The notes beneath the pieces are model-generated. The model saw only the letters and a list, made by a program, of their open reading frames with translations, did no database searches and was not told where the DNA came from. A program made the position numbers and the translations under genes. From Enterobacteriaceae bacterium UBA7338 (GTDB taxonomy: Bacteria > Pseudomonadota > Gammaproteobacteria > Enterobacterales > Enterobacteriaceae), in the NCBI GenBank assembly GCA_002480085.1, contig DKPJ01000017.1:372001-436000 (forward strand): a stretch of 64,000 bases of DNA, written 5' to 3'. Of the stretch, positions 26,960-35,960 are shown one piece after another (within the stretch, counting starts at the first letter, position 1; every line of letters starts with the position of its first letter).

Positions 26960-28309
26960 TTAACGACGCGCCAGCACCTGCGCGTTGTGACGTTTTTCAC
27001 CGACCATCACGACGGCCAGCAACACCACCGCCAGCACGCTGCCGCCGATCATGACCATAAAGCCGCCGTCCCAGCCGAAGAAGTCAACGGTATAGCCGAC
27101 AATAGCACTCGCCGCGACCGAACCGCCGAGGTAACCAAACAGGCCGGTAAAGCCCGCCGCCGTGCCTGCCGCTTTTTTCGGTGCCAGCTCCAGCGCATGC
27201 AGACCGATCAGCATGACAGGGCCATAAATAAGGAAGCCGATAACAATCATGCAGGCCATGTCCACGCCGGGGTTGCCCGCCGGGTTGAGCCAGTACACCA
27301 CGGTAGCGATGGTCACCAGCGTCATAAAGAAGACGCCGGTTGCACCGCGGTTGCCTTTAAAGACCTTATCCGACATCCAGCCGCACAGCAGCGTGCCTGG
27401 GATCCCCGCATATTCATAGAGGAAGTAGGCCCAGGAGGATTTATCCAGCGCAAAGTGCTTCACCTCGCGCAGGTAGGTTGGCGACCAGTCGAGGATGCCG
27501 TAACGCAGCAGATAGACAAACACGTTTGCCACTGCGATGTACCACAGCAGCTTGTTAGGCAAGACATACTTCATGAAGATCTGTTTGGCGGTCAGCTCCT
27601 CTTCATGCTCTTCGCTATAGTCATCCGGATAGTCATTTTTGTACTCCTCAATAGGCGGCAGCCCCTGGGACTGCGGCGTATCACGCATCAGCGCAAAGGC
27701 AATCATCGCCACCACAATTGCACCAAACGCCGGCATATAGAGAGCCGCTTTCCAGTCGTTGAACCAGGCCATCCCCAGCAGGAACAGCAGGGGCGGAATG
27801 CCGCCGCCAACGTTATGCGCACAGTTCCAGACCGAGACGATACCGCCGCGCTCTTTCTGCGACCACCAGTGAACCATGGTACGTCCGCACGGCGGCCATC
27901 CCATCCCCTGGAACCAGCCGCACAGGAAGAGCAGCACGAACATGACAGCAATGCTCGACGTCGCCCAGGGCACGAAGCCCATAAACAGCATCACCGCCGC
28001 CGCCAGAATCAGACCGGCTGGCAGGAATACGCGCGGGTTAGAGCGATCGGATACCGAGCCCATAATGAACTTGGAGAAACCATAGGCAATAGAGATGCCC
28101 GACAGCGCAAATCCGAGATCGCCGCGTGAAAAACCCTGCTCCACCAGATACGGCATGGCGAGAGCAAAGTTTTTACGTACCAGGTAGTAAGCCGCGTAAC
28201 CAAAGAAGATGCCGATAAAGATTTGCCAGCGCAAACGACGGTATAGCGGATCGATTTCTGCCTTTCCCAGGCGCGCCTGATGTGGCGCTGGTTTAAAGAT
28301 ACTGAGCAT
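26960..28309 (-). CDS. glpT: Glycerol-3-phosphate:phosphate antiporter GlpT
   Basis: Major-facilitator antiporter that imports glycerol-3-phosphate in exchange for phosphate; also the entry route for fosfomycin in E. coli. The ATG at 28309 has a GGAGG site and gives 449 residues (E. coli 452) beginning MLSIFKPAPH. Twelve membrane helices are expected; the basic pair in YLVRKNFALAMPYL and the block GWFQGMGWPPCGRTMVHWWS are family signatures. An upstream extension to 28552 would run through the GlpR-operator region and is rejected. glpQ does not follow. Confidence 0.98.
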   Translation of the reverse strand: MLSIFKPAPHQARLGKAEIDPLYRRLRWQIFIGIFFGYAAYYLVRKNFALAMPYLVEQGFSRGDLGFALSGISIAYGFSKFIMGSVSDRSNPRVFLPAGLILAAAVMLFMGFVPWATSSIAVMFVLLFLCGWFQGMGWPPCGRTMVHWWSQKERGGIVSVWNCAHNVGGGIPPLLFLLGMAWFNDWKAALYMPAFGAIVVAMIAFALMRDTPQSQGLPPIEEYKNDYPDDYSEEHEEELTAKQIFMKYVLPNKLLWYIAVANVFVYLLRYGILDWSPTYLREVKHFALDKSSWAYFLYEYAGIPGTLLCGWMSDKVFKGNRGATGVFFMTLVTIATVVYWLNPAGNPGVDMACMIVIGFLIYGPVMLIGLHALELAPKKAAGTAAGFTGLFGYLGGSVAASAIVGYTVDFFGWDGGFMVMIGGSVLAVVLLAVVMVGEKRHNAQVLARR

Positions 28310-28401
28310 GTAGCCTCCGAGGCTAAGTATTAAATTTATAGGGTTTGGTGCCTCACCACTCCAGCGAGGCGGCGATGTTAAGGAATATCGGTAGTTGTTA
28401 C

Positions 28402-28417
28402 TGTGAATCCACGCACA
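28402..28417. promoter_or_regulatory. Putative CRP site in the glpT/glpA region
   Basis: TGTGAATCCACGCACA matches TGTGA-N6-TCACA with one mismatch. It lies centrally between the divergent glpT and glpABC genes, where E. coli also has CRP control. Confidence 0.7.
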
Positions 28418-28471
28418 GATTGTTACAGAAATATGACAGAATGCGCAAAAAAGCACATTTACCCACAATTT

Positions 28472-28553
28472 TATTTTCGAATTACGCTCGGTAGTGTTCG
28501 AAATCAAACAAAAAGCCGCTCCAACATGGCTAAATGATAAAAAAACGAACATG
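28472..28553. promoter_or_regulatory. Putative GlpR operators
   Basis: At 28493-28512, AGTGTTCGAAATCAAACAAA matches about 16 of 20 positions of the GlpR operator WATGTTCGWTAWCGAACATW. A perfect right half-site (CGAACAT) ends at 28552 and a left-half-like TATTTTCGA lies at 28472. Several GlpR operators control the same region in E. coli. Confidence 0.6.
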
Positions 28554-28563
28554 AGGGCAGAGA

Positions 28564-30189
28564 GTGACCATTCACGATCCTCACTATAGCGATGTGATTA
28601 TCATTGGCGGCGGCGCAACCGGGGCGGGCATAGCGCGCGACTGCGCCCTGCGCGGGCTAAACGTTGTGCTGGTCGAGCGCCATGATATCGCTACCGGCGC
28701 TACCGGGCGTAATCACGGCCTGCTGCACAGCGGCGCACGCTATGCGGTTACCGATAACGAATCCGCCCGGGAGTGCATTGCAGAAAACCAGATCCTCAAG
28801 CGCATCGCCCGCCACTGTGTTGAACCCACCGACGGGCTGTTCATTACTCTTCCCGAAGACGATCTCGCGTTCCAGCAAACCTTTATTACCGCCTGCACTT
28901 CGGCGGGCATTAATGCCGAGGCCATCGATCCGCTTCTCGCTCGTCGGCTGGAGCCTGCCGTCAATCCGGCACTCATTGGCGCGGTTAAGGTTCCGGACGG
29001 CACCGTCGATCCCTTTCGCCTGACGGCGGCCAATATGCTGGATGCCCGGGAGCATGGGGCGCGCATCCTGACGGGCCATGAAGTCACCGGAGTGATCCGT
29101 CAGGGATCTAGCGTGTGCGGGGTGCGACTCTTTAATACGCACTATCGTGAGCACAGCGAGCTGTATGCCAGCGTAGTGGTCAATGCAGCGGGCATCTGGG
29201 GACAACGCATTGCTGACTATGCCGATCTCACTATCCGTATGCTCCCGGCCAAAGGATCGCTGCTGATACTCGATCACCGCATTAATCACCATGTGATCAA
29301 CCGCTGCCGGAAGCCTGCCGACGCCGATATACTGGTGCCTGGGGATACTATCTCCTTAATCGGCACCACCTCCACCCGCGTTGACTATAGCGAGATCGAC
29401 CATAACCGGGTCACCGCAGAAGAGGTCGATACGCTGCTGCGCGAAGGTGAGAAGCTGGTCCCCGTGATGGCGCAAACCCGCATTCTGCGCGCCTATGCCG
29501 GGGTGCGCCCGCTGGTGGCAAGCGATGATGACCCGACCGGGCGCAGCGTCAGCCGCGGCATCGTGCTGCTCGACCATGCCGAGCGCGACGGGCTGGAGGG
29601 GTTTATCACCATTACCGGCGGGAAGCTGATGACCTATCGCCTGATGGCGGAGTGGGCTACCGACGCCGTGTGCCGCAAGCTCAATCATCGCGCCCCCTGC
29701 ACCACCGCCCGCGATCCGCTGCCCGGCTCTCGGGAGCCGATCGACGCGGCGCGAAAGGCCTTCTCGCTCCCCGCGCCGCTGCGCGGATCGGCCCTCTATC
29801 GCCACGGCGACCGCGTCTCCACCTGGCCTGAGGGCAGCCGCCACAGCCGCAGCCTGGTGTGCGAGTGTGAGGCCGTCACCGCCGGGGAGGTGCAGTATGC
29901 CGTTGAACATCTTAACGTGCGCTCTCTGCTCGATCTGCGCCGCCGGACCCGGGTCGGCATGGGCACCTGCCAGGGCGAGCTGTGCGCCTGCCGGGCGGCG
30001 GGGCTGCTCAACCGCCTCAATGTCACCAGCGAGGCACGGACCCTGAGCCAGCTATCGCAATTTCTCAACGAGCGCTGGAAAGGGATCCAACCCGTTGCGT
30101 GGGGTGATGCGCTGCGGGAGAGCGAATTTACCCGCTGGGTCTACATGGGGCTGTGCGGGCTGGAAAAGGAGGATCCGGATGAACTTTGA
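28564..30189 (+). CDS. glpA: Anaerobic glycerol-3-phosphate dehydrogenase subunit A
   Basis: FAD-containing catalytic subunit that oxidises glycerol-3-phosphate to dihydroxyacetone phosphate with menaquinone as acceptor. It has 541 residues (E. coli 542). The N-terminal dinucleotide fold VIIIGGGATGAGIARD is at about 11-26, and a C-terminal BFD-like iron-sulfur domain has CECEAVTAGEV and CQGELCACR. The start is GTG at 28564, which aligns with the E. coli N-terminus; the ATG at 28551 is in another frame. glpB overlaps by 11 bases. Confidence 0.97.
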   Translation: MTIHDPHYSDVIIIGGGATGAGIARDCALRGLNVVLVERHDIATGATGRNHGLLHSGARYAVTDNESARECIAENQILKRIARHCVEPTDGLFITLPEDDLAFQQTFITACTSAGINAEAIDPLLARRLEPAVNPALIGAVKVPDGTVDPFRLTAANMLDAREHGARILTGHEVTGVIRQGSSVCGVRLFNTHYREHSELYASVVVNAAGIWGQRIADYADLTIRMLPAKGSLLILDHRINHHVINRCRKPADADILVPGDTISLIGTTSTRVDYSEIDHNRVTAEEVDTLLREGEKLVPVMAQTRILRAYAGVRPLVASDDDPTGRSVSRGIVLLDHAERDGLEGFITITGGKLMTYRLMAEWATDAVCRKLNHRAPCTTARDPLPGSREPIDAARKAFSLPAPLRGSALYRHGDRVSTWPEGSRHSRSLVCECEAVTAGEVQYAVEHLNVRSLLDLRRRTRVGMGTCQGELCACRAAGLLNRLNVTSEARTLSQLSQFLNERWKGIQPVAWGDALRESEFTRWVYMGLCGLEKEDPDEL

Positions 30190-31432
30190 TACGGTGATAA
30201 TCGGCGGCGGACTGGCAGGCCTGCTGTGCGGCATAACGCTCACGGGTCGCGGCCAGCGCGTCGCCATCGTCAGTCGGGGAAAGAGCGCGCTTAGCTTCTC
30301 TTCTGGCTCGCTGGATCTGCTCTCCCACCTGCCCAACGGCGAGGCGGTGACGGATCTTAACGCCGGGCTGGCGAGGCTGAGTGACCTTGCTCCGGCGCAC
30401 CCTTACGCGCTGCTGGGACCTGAGCGGGTAGTCGAGTATGCCCAGGAAGCCCAGCGCCTGCTGGCCAGCTGTGGCCTGGTGATGCAGGGCCGTGTCGAGA
30501 GGTCCCATTTTCGCGTAACGCCGCTGGGCAGGCTGCGCCAGGCGTGGCTTAGCCCGCAGGAGGTGCCGGTTGCGCCAGTGCCGGGCAGGCACGTCGGCAT
30601 CGTCGGCATCGAAGGCTTTCTCGACTTTCAGCCCGCGCTTGCCGCCGCCGGGCTGCGCAGGCTGGGGGTTACCGCCACCGCGCACGAAATAACGCTTCCT
30701 GCCCTCGACACTCTGCGTGACAACCCGAGCGAGTTTCGCGCCGTCACTATCGCCCGGGTGCTCGACGACGACACGCAGTTCGCCCCGCTCTGCGACGCGC
30801 TGCGGTCTTTAAGCCGGGAGCATGATGTGCTCTGGCTCCCCGCCTGCTTTGGCCTGGCGGATAGCCGCGTCTGGAGCCGCCTTAATGAGGCACTACAACG
30901 TAAGGTACAGCTCCTGCCCACGCTTCCGCCGTCGGTGTTCGGCATGCGGATGCAAACCCTGCTCCAGCGGCAGTTTATTAATAACGGTGGCGTCTGGCTG
31001 CCGGGGGATGAGGTGTTGACCGCCACCGTGAGCGCGGGCCGGGTCAGCGCGCTGTGGACGCGCAAGCATGAAGATATTCCCCTGCGTCCGCGGCATGTGG
31101 TGCTGGCAAGCGGCAGTTTTTTCAGCAACGGTCTGGTTGCCGAACGTCGTGGCATTCGCGAAGCGGTGCTGGGGTTAGAGGTTCAGCAGCCTGAAAGAGA
31201 GGGCTGGTGTCGCGACGATCTGTTTGCTGCCCAGCCGTGGCAGCACGCTGGCGTACGTACCGACAACACGCTGCGCGGCTGGCAACACGGTGAACGGCTT
31301 GAAAATCTCTATGTAGCCGGCTCGGTGCTCGGCGGTTTCGATGCTATTACCCAGGGATGCGGCGGCGGGGTGTGCGCCGTGACAGCCTTACACGCGGCGC
31401 GGCAGATCTGCGCCAGGGAGGATCTGCAATGA
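30179..31432 (+). CDS. glpB: Anaerobic glycerol-3-phosphate dehydrogenase subunit B
   Basis: Flavoprotein subunit passing electrons between GlpA and GlpC. It has 417 residues (E. coli 419). The flavin-binding motif VIIGGGLAGLLCG is at the N-terminus, and the C-terminal GSVLGGFDAITQGCGGGVC block is typical. A strong AAGGAGG site inside the end of glpA precedes the ATG. The stop overlaps the glpC start as ATGA. Confidence 0.97.
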   Translation: MNFDTVIIGGGLAGLLCGITLTGRGQRVAIVSRGKSALSFSSGSLDLLSHLPNGEAVTDLNAGLARLSDLAPAHPYALLGPERVVEYAQEAQRLLASCGLVMQGRVERSHFRVTPLGRLRQAWLSPQEVPVAPVPGRHVGIVGIEGFLDFQPALAAAGLRRLGVTATAHEITLPALDTLRDNPSEFRAVTIARVLDDDTQFAPLCDALRSLSREHDVLWLPACFGLADSRVWSRLNEALQRKVQLLPTLPPSVFGMRMQTLLQRQFINNGGVWLPGDEVLTATVSAGRVSALWTRKHEDIPLRPRHVVLASGSFFSNGLVAERRGIREAVLGLEVQQPEREGWCRDDLFAAQPWQHAGVRTDNTLRGWQHGERLENLYVAGSVLGGFDAITQGCGGGVCAVTALHAARQICAREDLQ

Positions 31433-32622
31433 ACATGACGCAATTTGAGAGCTGCATAAAGTGCACCGTCTGCACCACCGCCTGTCCGGTAAGCCGGGTG
31501 AACCCGGCCTACAGCGGCCCTAAACAGGCTGGCCCAGACGGGGAGCGCCTGCGGCTAAAGGATCCGGCGCTGTTTGACGAGTCGCTAAGCTACTGTACCA
31601 ACTGCAAACGCTGTGAAACCGCCTGCCCCTCCGGGGTCAACATTGGCGATATTATTCAGCGCGCCCGCGCGCAGTACGCCCAACCCAAAAACGCCCTGCG
31701 CAATACCCTGCTCAGCCATACCGATCTGCTTGGCACGCTCTCCTCCCCGATCGCGCCGCTGGTTAACGCCACTACGGGACTCAAACCGGTGCGCCAGCTG
31801 CTGGACAAGATGCTTAAAATCGATCATCGCCGGACGCTGCCTAAATATGCCCGCGGTACCTTTCGCCAGTGGTACCGGCGGCAGGCCGAACGTCAGGCGG
31901 CCTACTCTGAGCAGGTGGCCTTTTTCCACGGCTGCTATGTGAATTACAACCATCCGCAGTTAGGGAAAGATGTCGTAAAGGTGGCTAACGCGCTGGGGAT
32001 CGGCGTGCAGCTGCTGGATAAGGAGCGATGCTGCGGCGTCCCGCTGATGGCAAACGGCTTCTACGATAAAGCGAAAAAGCAGGCGACGGTGAATCTTCGC
32101 GCTCTGGAGCAGGCGATTATCGGTGACGGGCTGACGACGATTGCTACCTCATCCACCTGTACCTTCACGCTGCGCGATGAGTATCCGCACCTGCTGGATC
32201 TGTCCAACGCCCAACTGCGGCCGCACATCGACCTCGCCACGCGCTGGCTGTGGCGGAGGCTGGGCGAGGGTCGTCCCCTGCCGCTGCGTACCCTGCCGCT
32301 GAAGGTGGCCTACCACACGCCGTGCCATATGGAGAAAATGGGTTGGACGCTCTATAGCCTGGAGCTGCTACGGAAAATTCCGGGGGTGGTAGTCATTGTG
32401 CTGGACTCCCAATGCTGCGGCATTGCCGGGACCTACGGTTTCAAAGCGGAGAACTACCCCACCTCGCAGGCAATAGGTGCGCCGCTATTTCGCCAGATTG
32501 AGGCGAGCGGCGCAGATATCGTGGTGACCGACTGCGAAACCTGCAAATGGCAGATTGAGATGTCCACCAGCAAACGCTGTGAACATCCCATTACTCTGCT
32601 GGCGCAGGCCCTGGCGAATTAG
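31429..32622 (+). CDS. glpC: Anaerobic glycerol-3-phosphate dehydrogenase subunit C
   Basis: Membrane-associated iron-sulfur subunit delivering electrons to menaquinone. It has 397 residues (E. coli 396). Two 4Fe-4S motifs (CIKCTVCTTACP and CTNCKRCETACP) lie in the first 75 residues, and two CCG domains contain CCGVPLMANG and CCGIAGTYGF. Last gene of glpABC; its stop codon overlaps that of the convergent yfaY. Confidence 0.97.
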   Translation: MNMTQFESCIKCTVCTTACPVSRVNPAYSGPKQAGPDGERLRLKDPALFDESLSYCTNCKRCETACPSGVNIGDIIQRARAQYAQPKNALRNTLLSHTDLLGTLSSPIAPLVNATTGLKPVRQLLDKMLKIDHRRTLPKYARGTFRQWYRRQAERQAAYSEQVAFFHGCYVNYNHPQLGKDVVKVANALGIGVQLLDKERCCGVPLMANGFYDKAKKQATVNLRALEQAIIGDGLTTIATSSTCTFTLRDEYPHLLDLSNAQLRPHIDLATRWLWRRLGEGRPLPLRTLPLKVAYHTPCHMEKMGWTLYSLELLRKIPGVVVIVLDSQCCGIAGTYGFKAENYPTSQAIGAPLFRQIEASGADIVVTDCETCKWQIEMSTSKRCEHPITLLAQALAN

Positions 32623-33818
32623 CCAACAAACAGGGAATCGACGACGTTTACCCAGCCGTGATCGCTGGCGACCTCTTTACCGCTGAGCCAGCGGCGCAGG
32701 ATGTTCAGCGCCATCATGGCACACACCTCCTGGCGCACCGCCACGCCGTGGCGTCCGGTGGTGAACTTAACCCGCAGAGCGTGGGTGCCCTGCGGCGTGG
32801 CAAGGGCAAAGTTAATATGCTCCTCGTCCAGGCCGCCGACGGTCAGCGCCAGCCCGGCCAGATGACGGCTACGCAGCTCTGCCGCCCAGCGCGCGGTCTG
32901 CTCCAGCGTGTCGGCCTGGAACGGTAGCACCTCGCTCGCCAACAGCGGAGCGGAAGCGCGGGAGAGCTGCAGCGCCAGCAGGCCGCTGGTAAACTGCTCG
33001 CTGACGGTCAGGCTGAGCTGCTGCTCACGCATCTTCTCCGCCAGCAGGGCCGGTAGCCCCTGGGTACCTTCAAAAATCAGGCTCTCGCCGGCGACCCGCT
33101 GCACCTCTGGCCACAGGGCCTCCATCGCCTCGCGCTGCTCCGCCGGGCCGGTCAGCTTCAGTTCAATGATCGGCATAGACGAGCGGTAGCCCATCACCAC
33201 CCCTTCCGGCAGCTGAAGATGATCGAGACTCTGGGCCAGATCGCTCTCGGAGCGGCCAAAGGTGGTCAGGCGCAGGCAGACTGGCGGTAACGGCAGGCTA
33301 AAGCGCTCTCGCAGGCGCGGCAGGATCTCCTGCTGCACCATCACCTTGAACTCAGAGGGCACGCCCGGCGTAAAGAACATCAGGCAGCGATTGAGCTTGA
33401 CGGCAAAGCCGCAGGCGGTGCCCACCGGGTTATCAATCAGCTCCGCGCTGGCCGGGATCTCCGCCTGCTTGCGGTTGCTGGGCGCCATCACGCGTCCGCG
33501 CTCGGTAAAGAAGCGCTCCATGTGGCTCAGCCACTCTTCATGCAGCACCAGCTCTTCGCCCGCCGCGGTAGCCGCCGCCAGGGCGCTGAGATCGTCGCTG
33601 GTCGGGCCGAGGCCGCCGTTAACGATAAGAACGTCGGCATGTTCGCTGCGCTCGCGCAGGATGGCGATCAGATCGTTAAGGCTATCGCCCACGGTATTAC
33701 GGCGCGTCAGCGGCAACCCTGCGGTGAAAAACAGATCGGCAAGCCAGGCGGCGTTAGTATCAATAATCTGGCCGTGCAGGACTTCATCGCCAGTAGACAG
33801 CATTTCCACGTTTATCAT
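32619..33818 (-). CDS. yfaY: CinA-like protein YfaY
   Basis: CinA-family protein of 399 residues (E. coli YfaY 400). The N-terminal MoaB/MogA-like domain (STGDEVLHGQIIDTNAAWLA, VNGGLGPTSDD) is followed by a CinA C-terminal domain. In the family these domains act as ADP-ribose/NMN pyrophosphatase and NMN amidase; the E. coli YfaY C-terminal domain is reported to lack amidase activity, and here too the segment TVSEQFTSGLLALQLS departs from the active TAESCTGG pattern. The ATG at 33818 has a GGAG site. A longer start at 33971 would overlap yfaZ. Confidence 0.93.
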   Translation of the reverse strand: MINVEMLSTGDEVLHGQIIDTNAAWLADLFFTAGLPLTRRNTVGDSLNDLIAILRERSEHADVLIVNGGLGPTSDDLSALAAATAAGEELVLHEEWLSHMERFFTERGRVMAPSNRKQAEIPASAELIDNPVGTACGFAVKLNRCLMFFTPGVPSEFKVMVQQEILPRLRERFSLPLPPVCLRLTTFGRSESDLAQSLDHLQLPEGVVMGYRSSMPIIELKLTGPAEQREAMEALWPEVQRVAGESLIFEGTQGLPALLAEKMREQQLSLTVSEQFTSGLLALQLSRASAPLLASEVLPFQADTLEQTARWAAELRSRHLAGLALTVGGLDEEHINFALATPQGTHALRVKFTTGRHGVAVRQEVCAMMALNILRRWLSGKEVASDHGWVNVVDSLFVG

Positions 33819-33896
33819 CGTTTCTCCGTACTCTCCCTTACCTGTTGTCGGAGTACTATAACGCATGGGGAAACAAATAGCGGCAGGATCCAGCAG

Positions 33897-33926
33897 ATGA
33901 AAAGGCGCGGCAGACTGCCGCGCCGG
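33897..33926 (-). terminator. Terminator of yfaZ
   Basis: 9-bp perfect stem (33904-33912 and 33916-33924) with a 3-base loop, followed on the minus strand by TTTTCATC, directly after the yfaZ stop. Confidence 0.7.
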
Positions 33927-33930
33927 GGGA

Positions 33931-34473
33931 TTAGAAGCTGGCGTTAACCCCAACGTAGGGACCATCGGCAAGCGCGTTATCGCGATTACCGTCTTTACCT
34001 GCCAGGTTCAGGTAACGATAGCCCGCTTCAATGCTCAGCGGACGCAGAATGGTCAGGCGCGCACCGGCGTTGGCTTCCTGATAGCTGTCGATACCGCTGG
34101 AGAGCGAATCCGGAGAGTAGTAGTACTCGCCAAACAGGCGGAAGCTGTCGCCGATCGGCCACTGCAGGCCGCCGCCAACCGCTGCGGCATAGCCCTCGTC
34201 ACCGTCGTTAGGGTTGGTATAAACACCTTTACCACCAACGGTGGCCAGCAGCGGCCCGAGCGGAAGATTAAGACCCAATCCCAGACCCGCAGCATCGCCG
34301 TCGTCGTCGCTGTGCGTCCAGTTGCCGCTTAACGCCAGGCCGCTGCTTTCAGTGCCAAACCCGGCCGCCAGGTTAGTGTAGTGCTCCCCGGCCTGACCGC
34401 TGAGGCTCAGCGCGCTGGCCGATGCCGATACCAGCATCAGGCTGGCGACTCCCCACAAAATTCTTTTATCCAT
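33931..34473 (-). CDS. yfaZ: YfaZ-family outer membrane protein
   Basis: Predicted small outer-membrane beta-barrel of 180 residues, the same length as E. coli YfaZ. A signal peptide (LWGVASLMLVSASASA) is followed by alternating amphipathic strands rich in Gly, Tyr and Asp, ending in VGVNASF with a C-terminal Phe. The ATG at 34473 has an AAGGG site; the upstream in-frame extension would disrupt the signal peptide. Function is not established. In E. coli ais-arn-pmrD separate this region from menE; here menE is adjacent. Confidence 0.92.
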   Translation of the reverse strand: MDKRILWGVASLMLVSASASALSLSGQAGEHYTNLAAGFGTESSGLALSGNWTHSDDDGDAAGLGLGLNLPLGPLLATVGGKGVYTNPNDGDEGYAAAVGGGLQWPIGDSFRLFGEYYYSPDSLSSGIDSYQEANAGARLTILRPLSIEAGYRYLNLAGKDGNRDNALADGPYVGVNASF

Positions 34474-34589
34474 TGCCCTTTTCCATACAAAAAATGTAAT
34501 ACGCCCCAAAACCGGCACAGTGTACAAGCCTTTACGCCCTGCCGATGGGCGAAAAGTGTTTTACACGGTTTAGCGGCGTAGGGAAAGAT

Positions 34590-35960
34590 CTATCCGCCGC
34601 GCAGGGTCTGCTGAACCCAGTCAATAAGTAATCGACGGGAAATTTTAATCCCCCCGGCATTAAGGCGCTCGGGCAGAGCCAGCCAGTGTACCGGCTGCTG
34701 GTAGCGGGCAAGTTTGCCAGTCACCCACTCCGCCAGGGAGTCGATAGCAAAGCCGCTGGTGCACTCCACTACGGCGACCGGACGCTGACCAAATTCGTGG
34801 TCCGCCAGCGGCACCACAAAGGCCTGCTGCACGCGGGGATGGGCGACAATGACTCGCTCCACCTCCTCCGGCTGGATCCCCTCCCCGCCGCTGAAAAAAA
34901 GATTATCCATTCTCCCGAGCACGCTCAGCCGTCCGTTATGCAGCACGCCGCGATCGCGAGTGGCAAACCAGCCCTCGGCGTTGACCAGCGGGACAAGCTC
35001 ACCGTGACGCCAGTAGCCTGCGGCCATGCTCTCGCCGCGCAGCCATACCTCGCCGTTAACAATCCGCACCTCGCGTCCCGGCAGCGGCTGGCCGACGTCT
35101 GGCTCACCGTCGGCGGTTTTTGCACACACCGTGGAGGCAAATTCGGTCAGACCGTAGCCGCACCAGGTGCGGATCCCTCGCTCGCTGGCCCGATGGGTAA
35201 GCGCAACCGGAATGGCCGCGCCTCCCAGTAATACCGCCTTCAGGCTTACGCCAGCGTCCTCATTAAGCAGCCGCCAGAGCTGGGTCGGTACCAGCGAGGC
35301 GTGAGTACACCCCGCGAGCGCCTGCGCCAGGGGCTGTTTGTCGCGTACCGTCAGCCGTCCACCCGCCAGCAGCCAGCGCCACAGGATCCCCTGACCGGAG
35401 ACGTGAAACAGCGGCAGGGAGAGCAGCCAGTCATCCTCCTGATCGTAGGGCAGCAGGGAGAGCACGCCGCGCGCGCTGGCCAAGTGCGCGGCAGCAGTAT
35501 GTACCGCCGCCTTCGGCAGGCCGGTAGAGCCGGAGGTTAGGGTCATCGAGACCAGCCGCTGCGGCTGCCACGAGGCGTCGCCATCGCCCTCTGCTTCGCG
35601 CATGGCAAGCGCTGGAAGCCCGCTGGCACGGCAGCCATCATTAAAATCCAGTGTATGTTGTAACGAAAGCGGCGGCAGCAGCGCTGCCAGCAGCGCATCG
35701 GGCAGCTGGGGGTTAATATGCAGCACCCGCGCCCCGCACTGGAGCAGCGCCAGCCAGGCCAGCAGCGTCTGCGGAGAAGTACCGGCGCGCAGCAGCACGC
35801 CATCTCCGGGCCGAACGTTCTGCCGGGCAAAACCCGCCGCCAGCCCATCGATGCGTGAACAGAGCACATGCCAGCTGAGCGTTTCGCTGTTCAAACGCAC
35901 GGCGGCGTCGTTGCCCCGCTTCGTCCGCCAGTGACGCCAGGGCCAGTCGGTAAAGGTCAT
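34590..35960 (-). CDS. menE: o-Succinylbenzoate-CoA ligase
   Basis: Adenylate-forming enzyme that activates o-succinylbenzoate with CoA in menaquinone synthesis. It has 456 residues (E. coli 451). The P-loop is MTLTSGSTGLPKAAV, with further ANL-family motifs GYGLTEFAST and ATRDRGVLHNGRL, and a catalytic Lys in GGIKISRR near the C-terminus. Last gene of the operon, overlapping menC by four bases. Confidence 0.96.
   Translation of the reverse strand: MTFTDWPWRHWRTKRGNDAAVRLNSETLSWHVLCSRIDGLAAGFARQNVRPGDGVLLRAGTSPQTLLAWLALLQCGARVLHINPQLPDALLAALLPPLSLQHTLDFNDGCRASGLPALAMREAEGDGDASWQPQRLVSMTLTSGSTGLPKAAVHTAAAHLASARGVLSLLPYDQEDDWLLSLPLFHVSGQGILWRWLLAGGRLTVRDKQPLAQALAGCTHASLVPTQLWRLLNEDAGVSLKAVLLGGAAIPVALTHRASERGIRTWCGYGLTEFASTVCAKTADGEPDVGQPLPGREVRIVNGEVWLRGESMAAGYWRHGELVPLVNAEGWFATRDRGVLHNGRLSVLGRMDNLFFSGGEGIQPEEVERVIVAHPRVQQAFVVPLADHEFGQRPVAVVECTSGFAIDSLAEWVTGKLARYQQPVHWLALPERLNAGGIKISRRLLIDWVQQTLRGG

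Noticed and set aside
28310..28552. N-terminal extension of glpT to 28552
   Set aside because: It would translate the GlpR/CRP control region; the ATG at 28309 has a GGAGG site and matches E. coli GlpT.
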